Shown one piece after another: positions 42,530 to 51,350 of a stretch of DNA of 64,000 nucleotides; position 1 is the first letter of the stretch; every line of letters begins with the position of its first letter. The notes beneath the pieces are model-generated. The model was not told the DNA's origin, made no database searches, and worked only from the letters and a program-made list of their open reading frames with translations. The position numbers were made by a program, and so were the translations under genes. Source of the stretch: Bin5 sp965242905 (lineage in GTDB: Bacteria > Chloroflexota > Anaerolineae > Caldilineales > Caldilineaceae); NCBI GenBank assembly GCA_965242905.1, contig CBDETM010000001.1:1-64000 (forward strand). The letters run 5' to 3'.

Positions 42530-44905
42530 ATGATAAGCGAAAATGACGAACTGAAAGCGGAGATCAACGCGCTGCGCGCCCGCCTCTCCAGGTTGAGCGA
42601 GGCCAACCTGCGCATCAACGAAGATCTCGACTTCGACCACGTCCTGCGCGAAGTGCTCGAAAGCGCCCGTACCCTCACCGAAGCCCGCTACGGCGTTATC
42701 ACCGTCCTCGGCGAAGCGGGGCAGGTCGAGGTCTTCCTCCCCACCGGTCTGACAGATGAAGAAAGCCGGCGCGTGTTTGCGATGCCCGAGGGAGAAAAAT
42801 TCTTTGCCTACCTCAGCCGCATCGCCGCTCCCCTGCGCGTGCGCGACTTCCACACCCATACCCGCTCGCAGGGCTTTACCGCCATGCGCTCGCCGGTTCA
42901 AGTCAGCGCCTTCCTCGCCGCGCCCATCCGCCATCGCCACGAGGGCCTGGGCTACATATTTCTCGCCAAAGACGAGCCCGGCCAGGAGTTTTCCCTTACG
43001 GATGAAGAAACCCTGCAGATGTTCGCGTCGCAGGCCGCGCTCGTCATCGCCAACGCCCGCAGATACCGCAATGAGCTGCACGCCCGCGCCGACCTGGAGG
43101 CACTCATCAACACCTCCCCCGTCGGCGTCGTCGTCTTCGATGCCGCCACAGGCCTCCCGCTCTCCATCAACCAGGAGTCAAGGCGCATCTTCGGGGACCT
43201 CAGCGCGCCGGGCGGCTCCGTAGAGCAGCTCCTGGACGTCCTGACCTTCCGTCGCGCCGACGGCCGCGAGATCTCGCTGGACGAATTCCCCCTCTCACAG
43301 GCCTTGAGCAGCGGCGAGACCGTGCGCGCCGAGGAAATCGTCATCCAGGTGCCGGACGGACGGCAGATCGTCACCCTCGTCAACGCCACCCCCATCTACG
43401 CCGAGGAGGGCGAACTCAAGTCGGTCGTCGTAACCGTCCAGGACTTGACGCCGCTCGAAGAGCAGGAACGCATGCGGGCCGAATTCCTCGGCATGGTCGG
43501 CCATGAGCTGCGCACCCCCCTGGCCGCCATCACCGGCTCCGCCCTTACCATGCAGGCAGACTTCGCGGATCTCGACCCCTCCGAAATGCGTCAGTTTCTC
43601 CGCATCATCGAGGAACAGGCCGGCCTCATGCGCGCCCTCCTCAACGACCTGCTCGACGTCGCCCGCATTGAGAGCGGCACGCTGGTCGTCGCGCCCGAAC
43701 CGGTTGACGCCGCCCTCCTGGTCGACCGTGCCAGGAACAGCTTCCTCAACAGCGAAAACGAAAACGACATCCAGGTCGACATCCCGCGCGAACTGCCCCC
43801 CGTCCTGGCCGACAGCCGCCGTATCGTCCAGGTCCTGACCAACCTCATCGCCAACGCCTCCAGGCATTCCCCCGAAAGTTCGGAAATCCGGGTGACCGCC
43901 GTGCATGAGAACCACCATGTTTCGCTCTGCGTCGCCGACCAGGGCAAAGGCGTGCCCGCCGAACGCCTGCCCCATCTGTTCAGAAAATACATCCAGTTTG
44001 ACACTGAGGGCAGGGGCTCCGGCCTTGGTCTGGCCATCTGCAAGGGGATCGTGGAAGCGCACGGGGGCCGCATCTGGGCCGAGAGTCACGGCGAGGGCCT
44101 GGGTACGCGCTTTACCTTCACGCTGCCCGTGGCCGCGGCCGCCGCAACCACCGAAAAAACTGGCGCGCACAAACCGCGCCTTGCGCCGCCGCAAGCGCAG
44201 AAGCCGGCCCGCATTCTCGTCGTCGATGACGACCCCAATATGCTGCGCTACGTCCGCAGCACGCTCACCGGAGCAGGCTACAGCCCGGTCGTGACCGCCG
44301 ACCCGGGCGAGGTCGCCGCACTCATCCGCACGCACAAGCCGGCCCTGGTCCTGCTCGACCTGGTCCTGCCCGGCGCCGACGGAATCGAAATCATGGAGCG
44401 CACGCCCGCCATGGCCGGCCTGCCTGTCATCTTTCTCTCCGCCTACGGCAGGGACCGCACCATCGCCGAAGCCCTGCAAAAGGGGGCCGCCGACTACCTC
44501 GTAAAACCGTTCTCACCCACGGAGCTGGTGGCCAGAATCGAGGCCGCGCTGCGTAAACGCTCCGCCCCCGGCCTGTACGAACAGCGCCAACCGTACAGCC
44601 TGGGCGGTCTGACCATCGACTATGCCCGGCGCCGCGTCACGGTGCAGAACCGCCCGGTACGGCTGACCACGACCGAATACAACCTTCTCCATACCCTTGC
44701 CGTGAACGCCGGCCGCGTCCTCAGCCATGACCAGCTGCTCGAGCATGTCTGGAACGAGAGCGAAGCCGGCAACTCGAAGTTGCTGCGCTCCTTTGTCAGG
44801 CAGCTGCGGCGCAAACTGGGTGACGACGCCAGGAACCCCACCTACATCTTTACCGAACCAAAAGTAGGCTATCGCATGGCCGGAGGCGAAGGGACTGGGG
44901 GATAG
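42530..44905 (+). CDS. Fused sensor kinase-receiver-OmpR/PhoB DNA-binding protein
   Basis: AGGAGGGAGAGGA precedes the ATG; 791 residues. Domains in order are: short coiled coil (1-30), GAF (about 30-180), PAS (about 190-305), HisKA with His325 in MVGHELRTPLAAI, ATPase (N box QVLTNLIANASRH around 440; DQGKGVP; GRGSGLGLAICKGIV around 500), receiver (VVDDD 565-568; phospho-acceptor Asp610 in LVLLDLVLPGADG; Lys659 in YLVKPFS), and a C-terminal winged helix of the OmpR/PhoB type (about 685-785; LTTTEYNLLHTLAVNAGRVL ... SFVRQLRRKLGD ... VGYRM). A complete two-component pathway, from input to DNA binding, is thus in one soluble polypeptide. There are no membrane segments, so the signal is cytoplasmic. 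Targets unknown. Confidence 0.96.
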   Translation: MISENDELKAEINALRARLSRLSEANLRINEDLDFDHVLREVLESARTLTEARYGVITVLGEAGQVEVFLPTGLTDEESRRVFAMPEGEKFFAYLSRIAAPLRVRDFHTHTRSQGFTAMRSPVQVSAFLAAPIRHRHEGLGYIFLAKDEPGQEFSLTDEETLQMFASQAALVIANARRYRNELHARADLEALINTSPVGVVVFDAATGLPLSINQESRRIFGDLSAPGGSVEQLLDVLTFRRADGREISLDEFPLSQALSSGETVRAEEIVIQVPDGRQIVTLVNATPIYAEEGELKSVVVTVQDLTPLEEQERMRAEFLGMVGHELRTPLAAITGSALTMQADFADLDPSEMRQFLRIIEEQAGLMRALLNDLLDVARIESGTLVVAPEPVDAALLVDRARNSFLNSENENDIQVDIPRELPPVLADSRRIVQVLTNLIANASRHSPESSEIRVTAVHENHHVSLCVADQGKGVPAERLPHLFRKYIQFDTEGRGSGLGLAICKGIVEAHGGRIWAESHGEGLGTRFTFTLPVAAAAATTEKTGAHKPRLAPPQAQKPARILVVDDDPNMLRYVRSTLTGAGYSPVVTADPGEVAALIRTHKPALVLLDLVLPGADGIEIMERTPAMAGLPVIFLSAYGRDRTIAEALQKGAADYLVKPFSPTELVARIEAALRKRSAPGLYEQRQPYSLGGLTIDYARRRVTVQNRPVRLTTTEYNLLHTLAVNAGRVLSHDQLLEHVWNESEAGNSKLLRSFVRQLRRKLGDDARNPTYIFTEPKVGYRMAGGEGTGG

Positions 44906-45320
44906 GGACTGGGGGCGGGAGGCGCCGTGACAGGCACCCTCCTGCCCTGCGCACAGCCTCCCCGTCGGTACCCGCCCGCGTCCCGCAAGATCATGCCGAT
45001 AGAGAGCCAAAAACTGTGCCGGAGAGGCCGTTGCTCGGCTCCCCAAACACAGACAATCCGACCGCCGCTGAAACCAGGCCTCGTTGACGCCCGCCCGATC
45101 AGCGGTTTTCGAAAGCAGACTGCTTATTCGCGAAAGGCCTCGCAGTTGCGCAAAGACAACCCAAGGCGTCTCCGCACGCCTCCGCGCCCTCCATGAACGA
45201 TAACCTGTAAGCAGTTCTCCGCCGCCCTCCCTGCTCTCCCCCCCCAACGCCGCCAGCCTCCTGATCACACCTGACCTCCTGAATCCCACAAAACTGCAGC
45301 CCACACAATCCTCCGCCGTT
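44906..45320. repeat. Segment duplicated at 49057-49480, copy 1
   Basis: The 3' flank of the hybrid kinase gene (GATAGGGACTGGGGGCGGGA, GGCCGTTGCTCGGCTCCCCA, CCTGATCACACCTGACCTCC) recurs after the IS element at 49057-49480, roughly 85-90% identical by eye. No gene is recognised in it. Confidence 0.75.
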
Positions 45321-45545
45321 CAAAAAAGCCCTTCTCCGTGCCCCTCCGTGCCCTCCGTGGACAAAAAGGTGTTCTCCGTGCCCCTCCGCGTCCTCCGCGG
45401 ACAAAAAGGTGTTCTCCGCGCCCCTCCGCGTCCTCCGCGGACAAAAAGGTGTTCTCCGCGCCCCTCCGCGTCCTCCGCGGATCAAAAAAGCCGTTCTCCG
45501 TGCCCCTCCGTGGACAAAAAGCCGTTCTCCACGCACCTCCGTGTC
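45320..45545 (+). repeat. Intergenic G+C-rich repeat, locus 12
   Basis: Five or six units of GGTGTTCTCCGCGCCCCTCC with the CTCCGCGGACAAAAAGGTG end, between the convergent kinase and FN3 genes. The stretch 45546-45804 shows no gene; it holds a TTTCGTTC-bearing hairpin (AGTGCGCTCGCC/GGCGAGCGCACT, 45653-45680), a likely terminator. Confidence 0.85.
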
Positions 45546-45652
45546 AGGCGCACCCGATATCGTTTCGCTGGCATTTCCCCTCTCCTTGTGTTTGCTCTTA
45601 TGGAGAGTGTGCCCAGTTCACTTGTCCGTCAAACCCTGTCTGTTACACTACT

Positions 45653-45690
45653 AGTGCGCTCGCCTGACGGCGAGCGCACTAAAATTTCGT
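45653..45690. terminator. Hairpin between convergent genes
   Basis: AGTGCGCTCGCC and GGCGAGCGCACT form a perfect 12-base stem with a 4-base loop (TGAC), followed by AAAATTTCGTTCTT. It probably ends one or both of the flanking convergent transcripts (kinase from the left, FN3 from the right). Confidence 0.6.
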
Positions 45691-45804
45691 TCTTGATATG
45701 CTTATTTTCTGAGCGTATCATACAGGGGTGCTGTTATGATCGCTGCCAAGCGGCCGGGGCGCTCGTCCCTGGTTACGCTTTTCGGTCGGGTCCTTACCGC
45801 TTTC

Positions 45805-48051
45805 CTACTCCTCGTCGACCTGCCCGACTGGGCCCAGCTCTGACTGCTTCGCCTGGGTCGTGCCCTTGGTCCTGTTTGACCAGCCGCTTGTTCCTCCTGC
45901 GTTCTTGGCCCGCACCTGGACTGTGTACTTTGTGTTCGGCGACAGGCCGTCCAGCGAGCGGGGCGAGGCTGCGTTTTCGACCTTTGTCCAGCTGTCGCTG
46001 CCAACGACCTTGTAGCGCAGGTCGTAGCCGGTCGGCGTCCCGCCGCTGGTCGGCGCGCTCCACTCGACTTTCAGGCTGTCATGGTCGATGACGCTGACGG
46101 TCGGTGCAGCCGGAATGCCCGGCAATGTCACCGTCGCCTGGGTCGTGCCCTTGGTCCTGTTTGACCAGCCGCTTGTTCCTCCTGCGTTCTTGGCCCGCAC
46201 CTGGAACGTGTATCTTGTGTTCGGCGACAGGCCGTCCAGCGAGCGGGGCGAGGCTGCGTTTTCAACCTTTGTCCAGCTGTTGCTGCCAACGACCTTGTAG
46301 CGCAGGTCGTAGCCGGTCGGCGTACCGCCGCTGGCGGGCGCGCTCCACTCGACTTTCAGGCTGTCATGGTCGATGACGCTGACCGTCGGCGCAGCCGGAA
46401 TGCCCGGCGCTGTCACCGTCGCCTCGGTCGTGCCCTTGGTCCTGTTTGACCAGCCGCTTGTTCCTCCCGCGTTCTTGGCCCGCACCTGGACTGTGTATCT
46501 TGTGTTCGGCGACAGGCCGTCCAGCGAGCGGGGCGAGGCTGCGTTTTCAACCTTTGTCCAACTGTCGCTGCCAACGACCTTGTAGCGCAGGTCGTAGCCG
46601 GTCGGCGTACCGCCGCTGGCGGGCGCGCTCCACTCGACTTTCAGGCTGTCATGGTCGATGACGCTGACCGTCGGCGCAGCCGGAATGCCCGGCAATGTCA
46701 CCGTCGCCTCGGTCGTGCCCTTGGTCCTGTTTGACCAGCCGCTTGTTCCTCCCGCGTTCTTGGCCCGCACCTGGAGTGTGTACTTTGTGTTCGGCGACAG
46801 GCCGTCCAGCGTGCGGGGCGAGGCTGCGTTTTCAACCTTTGTCCAGCTGTCGCTGCCAACGACCTTGTAGCGCAGGTCGTAGCCGGTCGGCGTCCCGCCG
46901 CTGGCGGGCGCAGACCAGGCAATGCGCAGGCTGTCATGGTCGATGACGCTGACGCTCACAGACGTCGGAATCCCCGGCAATGTCGGCGTTGCCGTTGGCG
47001 TTGGCGTTTGGGCTGGTTGTTGTACTTGGGTTGTGGCCTTTTTTCTGTCCGACTTGGTCGTGCCGGCGCTGTTCCTGGCCAGCACCTGGACATGGTATAC
47101 CGTGTTCGGCGTCAGGCCGTTCAGCGTGTAGGGCGAGGTGACACCCGCAACCGTTGTCCAGGCCGTGTTGGCAGCGACCTTGTAGCGCAGGTCGTAGCCG
47201 GTCGGCGTACCGCCGCTGGCCGCCGCTGCCCACGAGACACGCAAGCTGTCGTGGTCGATGACGCTGACGCTCACAGACGTCGGAATCCCCGGCAATGTCG
47301 GCGCTGGCGTTGCCGTTGGCGTTTGGGCTGGTTGTTGTACTTGGGTTGTGGCCTTTTTTCTGTCCGACTTGGTCGTGCCGGCGCTGTTCCTGGCCAGCAC
47401 CTGGACATGGTATACCGTGTTCGGTGTCAGGCCGTTCAACGTGTAGGGCGAGGTGACACCCGCAACCGTTGTCCAGGCCGTGTTGGCAGCGACTTTGTAG
47501 CGCAGGTCGTAGCCGGTCGGCGTACCGCCGCTGGCCGCCGCTGCCCACGAGACACGCAAGCTGTCGTGGTCGATGACGCTGACGCTCACAGACGTCGGAA
47601 TCCCCGGCAATGTCGGCGCCGGCGCTGGCGTTGGCGCCGGCGCTGTTTGGGTCGTGTCCTTACCTTTGTCTGACCAGCCGCTTGCGCCGGCGCTGTTCTT
47701 GGCCCGCACCTTGACTTTGTATACGGTATTCGGTGTCAGGCCGTCCAGCGTGTAGGGCGAAGACACGTTCGCAACCGTTGTCCAGTTGTCGCCGCCGGCG
47801 GCTTTGTAGCGCAGGTCGTAGCCGGTCGGCGTACCGCCGCTGGCCGCCGCTGCCCACGAGACACGCAAGCTGTCGTGGTCGATGACGCTGACGCTCACAG
47901 ACGTCGGAATCCCCGGTCGTTGAACGACTGTGTCCTGCGTCTGCGCATAGGCGGGCGTGTGGGAGGAGGGAGGACTGAACGCCGCGAGGATGGCGACCAG
48001 AGTCAGGATGGTTAAGGACAAAATACGTGTCTTGCACTTCGTTGCAATCAT
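45805..48051 (-). CDS. Secreted protein with seven fibronectin type III repeats
   Basis: The product is 748 residues. A signal peptide (RILSLTILTLVAILAAFSPP ... AYAQ) is followed by seven FN3 domains of about 90 residues, each with VSVIDHDSL(R/K)V(S/E)W, a GGTPTGYDLRYK strand, 'PYTLDGLTPNTVY' or 'PRSLDGLSPNTRY', and RAKNAGGTSGWSNRTKGTT. Domains 1-3 are separated by TPAPTP linkers; 4-7 are nearly identical, with near-identical DNA units. It ends abruptly (SELGPVGQVDEE) without an anchor or sorting signal, so it is probably a free secreted or surface-associated adhesin-like protein. Near-identical units imply recent expansion. Confidence 0.92.
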   Translation of the reverse strand: MIATKCKTRILSLTILTLVAILAAFSPPSSHTPAYAQTQDTVVQRPGIPTSVSVSVIDHDSLRVSWAAAASGGTPTGYDLRYKAAGGDNWTTVANVSSPYTLDGLTPNTVYKVKVRAKNSAGASGWSDKGKDTTQTAPAPTPAPAPTLPGIPTSVSVSVIDHDSLRVSWAAAASGGTPTGYDLRYKVAANTAWTTVAGVTSPYTLNGLTPNTVYHVQVLARNSAGTTKSDRKKATTQVQQPAQTPTATPAPTLPGIPTSVSVSVIDHDSLRVSWAAAASGGTPTGYDLRYKVAANTAWTTVAGVTSPYTLNGLTPNTVYHVQVLARNSAGTTKSDRKKATTQVQQPAQTPTPTATPTLPGIPTSVSVSVIDHDSLRIAWSAPASGGTPTGYDLRYKVVGSDSWTKVENAASPRTLDGLSPNTKYTLQVRAKNAGGTSGWSNRTKGTTEATVTLPGIPAAPTVSVIDHDSLKVEWSAPASGGTPTGYDLRYKVVGSDSWTKVENAASPRSLDGLSPNTRYTVQVRAKNAGGTSGWSNRTKGTTEATVTAPGIPAAPTVSVIDHDSLKVEWSAPASGGTPTGYDLRYKVVGSNSWTKVENAASPRSLDGLSPNTRYTFQVRAKNAGGTSGWSNRTKGTTQATVTLPGIPAAPTVSVIDHDSLKVEWSAPTSGGTPTGYDLRYKVVGSDSWTKVENAASPRSLDGLSPNTKYTVQVRAKNAGGTSGWSNRTKGTTQAKQSELGPVGQVDEE

Positions 48052-48085
48052 AGCTGTGAAGGCCTCACATCAGTGCTGGTGCTAG

Positions 48086-49052
48086 GTCTCGTTGACATTT
48101 GATTGATTCTGACACATTGGCGACAATAGCAGGATGTCTACAATTAAGATTTCCGACTATCAGTGGCAGAAACTTTACGCGTTTTTGCAAGGACACCCTC
48201 GTGCCTACGCAGGGCAAGCTGCCGTTTACAGGCACACTCCTAACTGTATAAAGGATAGATCACCCGTATGAATTTCATGTGAATTTTGCGCCCAAAACTG
48301 TGAAAGTTTTGTACCTCTTTTCAAAGTTGCGCTGAAATGACAGCCGCTTTTGTCCGCGGAGGAGGAAGAATGTCGCCGTTTCGTTGAGGCAGTTCACTGG
48401 ATTCTGCACACCGGCGCCCAGTGGCGTGAACTGCCAGACAGGTATGGCAAGTGGAACAGCGTCTTCAAGCGCTTCGCACGCTGGGAAGAGCACGGAGTTT
48501 GGGCCGACATGTTCAAACAGTTCGCCCAGGACCCAGACATGGCAGCGGTGATGCCTGATAGTACAGTTGTACGCGCCCATATGAGCGCAGCGGGCGGGTC
48601 AAAAAAGGGGCCCCTCAGCAGGAACAGTGCCTGGGTCGGAGCCGGGGCGGACTCAGCAGCAAGATCCATCTCCTCGTCGATGCCCTGGGCTTTCCCCTCA
48701 AGTCCATCTTGACCGGGGGTGAGCGCCATGACATGACCCAAGCTGAATCCCTGCTCACCCCTTTCGATTTTGACGCCGTTATTGCCGACAAAGGCTACGA
48801 TTCTGACCCGTTGCGAGAGCTGCTCGCAGCCCAACAGGTAGAGGTGGTCATCCCCTCCCGCAGCAATCGCAAGCAACCGCGGGACTATGACCGCATCCGC
48901 TACCGGGAACGCAACATCGTCGAACGTTTCATCAACAAACTCAAGTGGTGTCGACGCATTTCCACTCGCTATGAAAAACTCGCACGACATTTCATCGCTT
49001 TCTTGCACTTTGCTTCTACACTGATTTGGCTCAAACGAAATGTCAACGATCC
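48086..49052 (+). mobile_element. IS5-family (IS427-like) insertion sequence, interrupted
   Basis: The ends are GTCTCGTTGACATTT (left) and, on the other strand at the right, GGATCGTTGACATTT: a 15-base terminal inverted repeat with two mismatches. A CTAG target duplication lies on both sides (48082-48085 and 49053-49056). The element is 967 bases. Removing the 141-base insert in its transposase gene leaves 826, the usual length for the group. Confidence 0.8.
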
Positions 49053-49056
49053 CTAG
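48134..49056 (+). pseudogene. IS5-family transposase, split by an insert
   Basis: The first 28 residues (MSTIKISDYQWQKLYAFLQG HPRAYAGQ) are at 48134-48217. The gene resumes at about 48359 with EECRRFVEAVHWILHTGAQW; the insert has stops. The DDE domain follows: PDSTVVRAHMSAAGGSKKG, then, after a -1 frame change, LGRSRGGLSSKIHLLVDALG, DAVIADKGYDSDPLRELL and RNIVERFINKLKWCRRISTR. The frame change falls at TCAAAAAAGGGG, an A6G slippery sequence of the kind IS5-type elements use for programmed -1 frameshifting, so this step is probably natural; the insert is what kills the gene. The frame stops at the CTAG target site. Confidence 0.8.
48261..48348 (+). repeat. Segment shared with the kinase upstream region, inside the transposase
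   Basis: ACCCGTATGAATTTCATGTG ... AAACTGTGAAAGTTTT ... TTGCGCTGAAATGACAGCCG matches 42292-42380. It is the core of the 141-base insert (about 48218-48358). No clear inverted repeats bound it. Confidence 0.6.
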
Positions 49057-49480
49057 GGGATAGGGACTAGGGGCGAAAGGCGCCGTGACAGACCAACGGC
49101 TCCCCTGCCCTGCGGCCAGCCTCCCCCGCTGGCGCCGCCTGCGTCCCGCAAGATCATGCAGATAGAGAGCCCAATCTGTGCCAGAGAGGCCGTTGCTCGG
49201 CTCCCCAAACACAGGCAATCCAACCGCCGCTGAAACCAGGCCTCGTTGACGTCTGTCAGAACAGCGACCTGTGAGAACAAACTGCTTCGCGAAAGGCCCC
49301 GCAGCCGCGCAAAGAGAACCCAAGGCGTCTCCGCACGCCTCCGCGCCCTCCGTGGACGATAACCTGTAAGCAGTTCTCCGCCGCCCGCCCTGCTCTCCCC
49401 CCCAACGCCGCCAGCCTCCTGATCACACCTGACCTCCTGAACCCCATAAAACTACCCTCCAGACAATTCTCCACCGATCA
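49057..49480. repeat. Segment duplicated from 44906-45320, copy 2
   Basis: The second copy of the hybrid kinase 3' flank begins right at the IS target site. No kinase sequence precedes it here; the IS stands in that place. Confidence 0.75.
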
Positions 49481-49685
49481 AAAGAGCCGTTCTCCGTGCC
49501 CCTCCGTGCCCTCCGTGGACAAAAGATGTTCTCCGCGCCCCTCCGCGTCCTCCGCGGATCAAAAAAGCCCTTCCCCGCGCCCGCCGCGGACCCAAAGAGC
49601 CGTTCCCCATATACGCAGCAGTTCACGAAAAACTAAAAACTGACCACTAACTACTGCCGTCTGACTACTGCCGTTCGACCACTGC
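49480..49685 (+). repeat. Intergenic G+C-rich repeat, locus 13
   Basis: Three units and a long tail (CAGCAGTTCACGAAAAACTA, then CTACTGCCGTCTGACTACTG), ending at the stop of the acetyltransferase-like gene. Confidence 0.85.
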
Positions 49686-49687
49686 CG

Positions 49688-50251
49688 TCACCGGCGGCTG
49701 ACTTCCCCCCTCGGGCGGGGATTCGTGTGGTGGGCGCGCAAATGGAGCGCGGTCTGCCGGTCAAGCGGCTGTACGACCCCCTCCGGCGAGGATCCGTCAC
49801 AAACATCCACGCGCCTGTATTTGGACCAGCTCCCGTCTTCCAACAGGACGGTATGGAAGCACCTCCTCACCCCCGGCTCCTTCTTGTTCACCCTGCACGC
49901 GCAGATTTCGACAAAGCCCTGCTCTTTGGCCATCGACTCCAGTGCCCGTATCATGCCCAAAGAGATACTCTTGCGCTCCCAGCCGGAGTCCACCACCATG
50001 GAACAGATCTCCCCTATCTGTTCCGTTACCGGCTCGAGGCAGGCGTATCCCAGCAGCTGCGGCGACTCCGGGTCTGTATCGACCGCGAGCGGAGGGTCTT
50101 GCTCGGCAATTGCGACGACCCAGTTTGGACGTGTCGGGTGAGGCAAAACGCTGATCTTCATATCCGACTCCGATCTGAAGTATTGGACCCTGAAGTAATG
50201 GCCCTTGTCGACGCCGTACACGGGCGCAAGCCGCTCCCCATCGACATCCAC
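49688..50251 (-). CDS. GNAT-fold acetyltransferase-like protein 1
   Basis: The product is 187 residues from GTG at 50251; a stop lies 30 bases upstream in frame. The core reads LLGYACLEPVTEQIGEICSM then VVDSGWERKSISLGMIRALE and FVEICACRVNKKEPGVRRCF. Strand, 'V...G..ghS.gmI.al' helix and following strand have the order of a GNAT acyl-CoA-binding region, although the classical Q/RxxGxG/A loop is altered (ERKSISLG). The paralogue at 52294 has a more regular loop (GRRMGIAL). Substrate unknown. An acyl-carrier or acyl-CoA donor would fit the KAS III-like enzyme nearby, but that is inference. Confidence 0.6.
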   Translation of the reverse strand: MDVDGERLAPVYGVDKGHYFRVQYFRSESDMKISVLPHPTRPNWVVAIAEQDPPLAVDTDPESPQLLGYACLEPVTEQIGEICSMVVDSGWERKSISLGMIRALESMAKEQGFVEICACRVNKKEPGVRRCFHTVLLEDGSWSKYRRVDVCDGSSPEGVVQPLDRQTALHLRAHHTNPRPRGEVSRR

Positions 50252-50420
50252 GCAGCCATGGATATGGTCTTGTCAGCCGGGAATCTGTCCGCCGCCGCCA
50301 ATGACTGGTCCTCCCCAACTCCGGAGAGTGGGAATAAGGCCGGGAAGCAACTGTTGAGGAGTGAAAATTGAGGAGTGAGAGTGGAAGCGTGAAAGTGGAG
50401 GAGTGAGAGCGAAGGCGTGA

Positions 50421-50450
50421 GAAAAGAGCGCCCGTCAACGACACGGGCGC
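50421..50450 (-). terminator. Terminator of the 72-residue protein gene
   Basis: On the minus strand GCGCCCGT-GTCGTTG-ACGGGCGC is followed by TCTTTTC, 27 bases beyond the stop. The neighbouring 50360-50420 holds short GAGTGAGAGTGG-type repeats. Confidence 0.7.
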
Positions 50451-50476
50451 ACATCTCTCCCACGCCTCACCTCTTG

Positions 50477-50695
50477 TCAGCTGACGGGTTCGACAACCCC
50501 GGTCGCGCCCATGCGCATCGTGACCAGGGCAAGCTCCTTGCTCTGTCGCGCCAGTTCCTGCAGCGCCTGAACGGTCAGTTTGGCGCCGGTGTAGTCCAAG
50601 GCGATTTCCCTACCGTTGACGCTTACCCGCTCTGCGTCCAATCCCGGCTCGCGGATGACGGCGGGAAGCTGACTCGTTGGGTGGATGAGGGCCAT
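50477..50695 (-). CDS. 72-residue protein of unknown function
   Basis: The ATG at 50695 has AAGGAAG upstream (the frame runs 18 codons further). The protein begins MALIHPTSQLPAVIREPGLD and ends LALVTMRMGATGVVEPVS; no Cys, no signal peptide. It is a monocistronic unit with its own terminator and an upstream region that shares two motifs, 34 bases apart, with the KAS III-like gene at 53097. It could be a regulator, a carrier-like accessory protein or a precursor peptide; nothing seen decides. Confidence 0.6.
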   Translation of the reverse strand: MALIHPTSQLPAVIREPGLDAERVSVNGREIALDYTGAKLTVQALQELARQSKELALVTMRMGATGVVEPVS

Positions 50696-50772
50696 GATAC
50701 TTCCTTTTGCATCTGAGTGAAACAGGTTTGATTGAACTCCCAACTTCACGCTGGAAGATTACTGTTTCGGCA

Positions 50773-50824
50773 GTCACGTTGTACAGTGTCTACAGCCATA
50801 GATACAGTCACATGACTTCGACAA
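50773..50824 (-). promoter_or_regulatory. Two-part motif upstream of the 72-residue protein gene
   Basis: GTCACGTTGTACAGTG at 50773 and GTCACATGACTTCGACAA at 50807, 34 bases apart start to start. The same pair, same spacing, lies at 54295 and 54329 upstream of the KAS III-like gene. Confidence 0.55.
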
Positions 50825-50888
50825 ACCGCCGTTCGTTCCCCCCGCACCCGGCAGTCCACTAGGGACATTTCAACCAGCTGCCCCTACC

Positions 50889-50913
50889 GTAGGGGCACCC
50901 CTTGTGGGTGCCC
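50889..50913. repeat. GGGGCACCCC palindrome
   Basis: GTAGGGGCACCCCTTGTGGG, a bare copy of the palindrome described at 34733. Confidence 0.75.
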
Positions 50914-51350
50914 TGGTAATTCCTCCTCCTCCTGGCCCTTCGCGTGACTTCGCTGATCAAGGAAATACGATCTGGATACCGATGGCATCGCCATCAAGAA
51001 GAACTCAATCCGGCGGATGTCTGGCGGCACCACCACAGACAGCGGCGGTAACAAGGTGAGCATCAAGCACAGGGCTGTGGCTGCCCAGAGTAGTCACAAG
51101 GTAAATGGAGCACCATAGGAGAGATTGAAACGGAAAGCGTCACATAATTTTGGCGGAAATAAGGGCCCCGTTCGTGACAAAAGTCACAAATGCAGTCGCC
51201 ATGGATACCCCTGCATGGGCCTGTCCCCGACCGGCCGGCCGGGGCCCGCCCCCGAACTTTTGCCAGGACGAAAGGAAGTAAACTTCGAGTGGGAAATGAG
51301 AAGAAGCTGGGAGGAGAAAAACGGTACGGGAAGAGGCGCAGGCGAACTCT
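50914..51350. other. No supported gene
   Basis: A truncated G+C-rich repeat unit (TTCGCGTGACTTCGCTGATC) is followed by a plus-strand frame reading YDLDTDGIAIKKNSIRRMSG to a stop at 51117, perhaps a gene fragment. Beyond it, nothing is recognised up to 51350. Confidence 0.3.
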
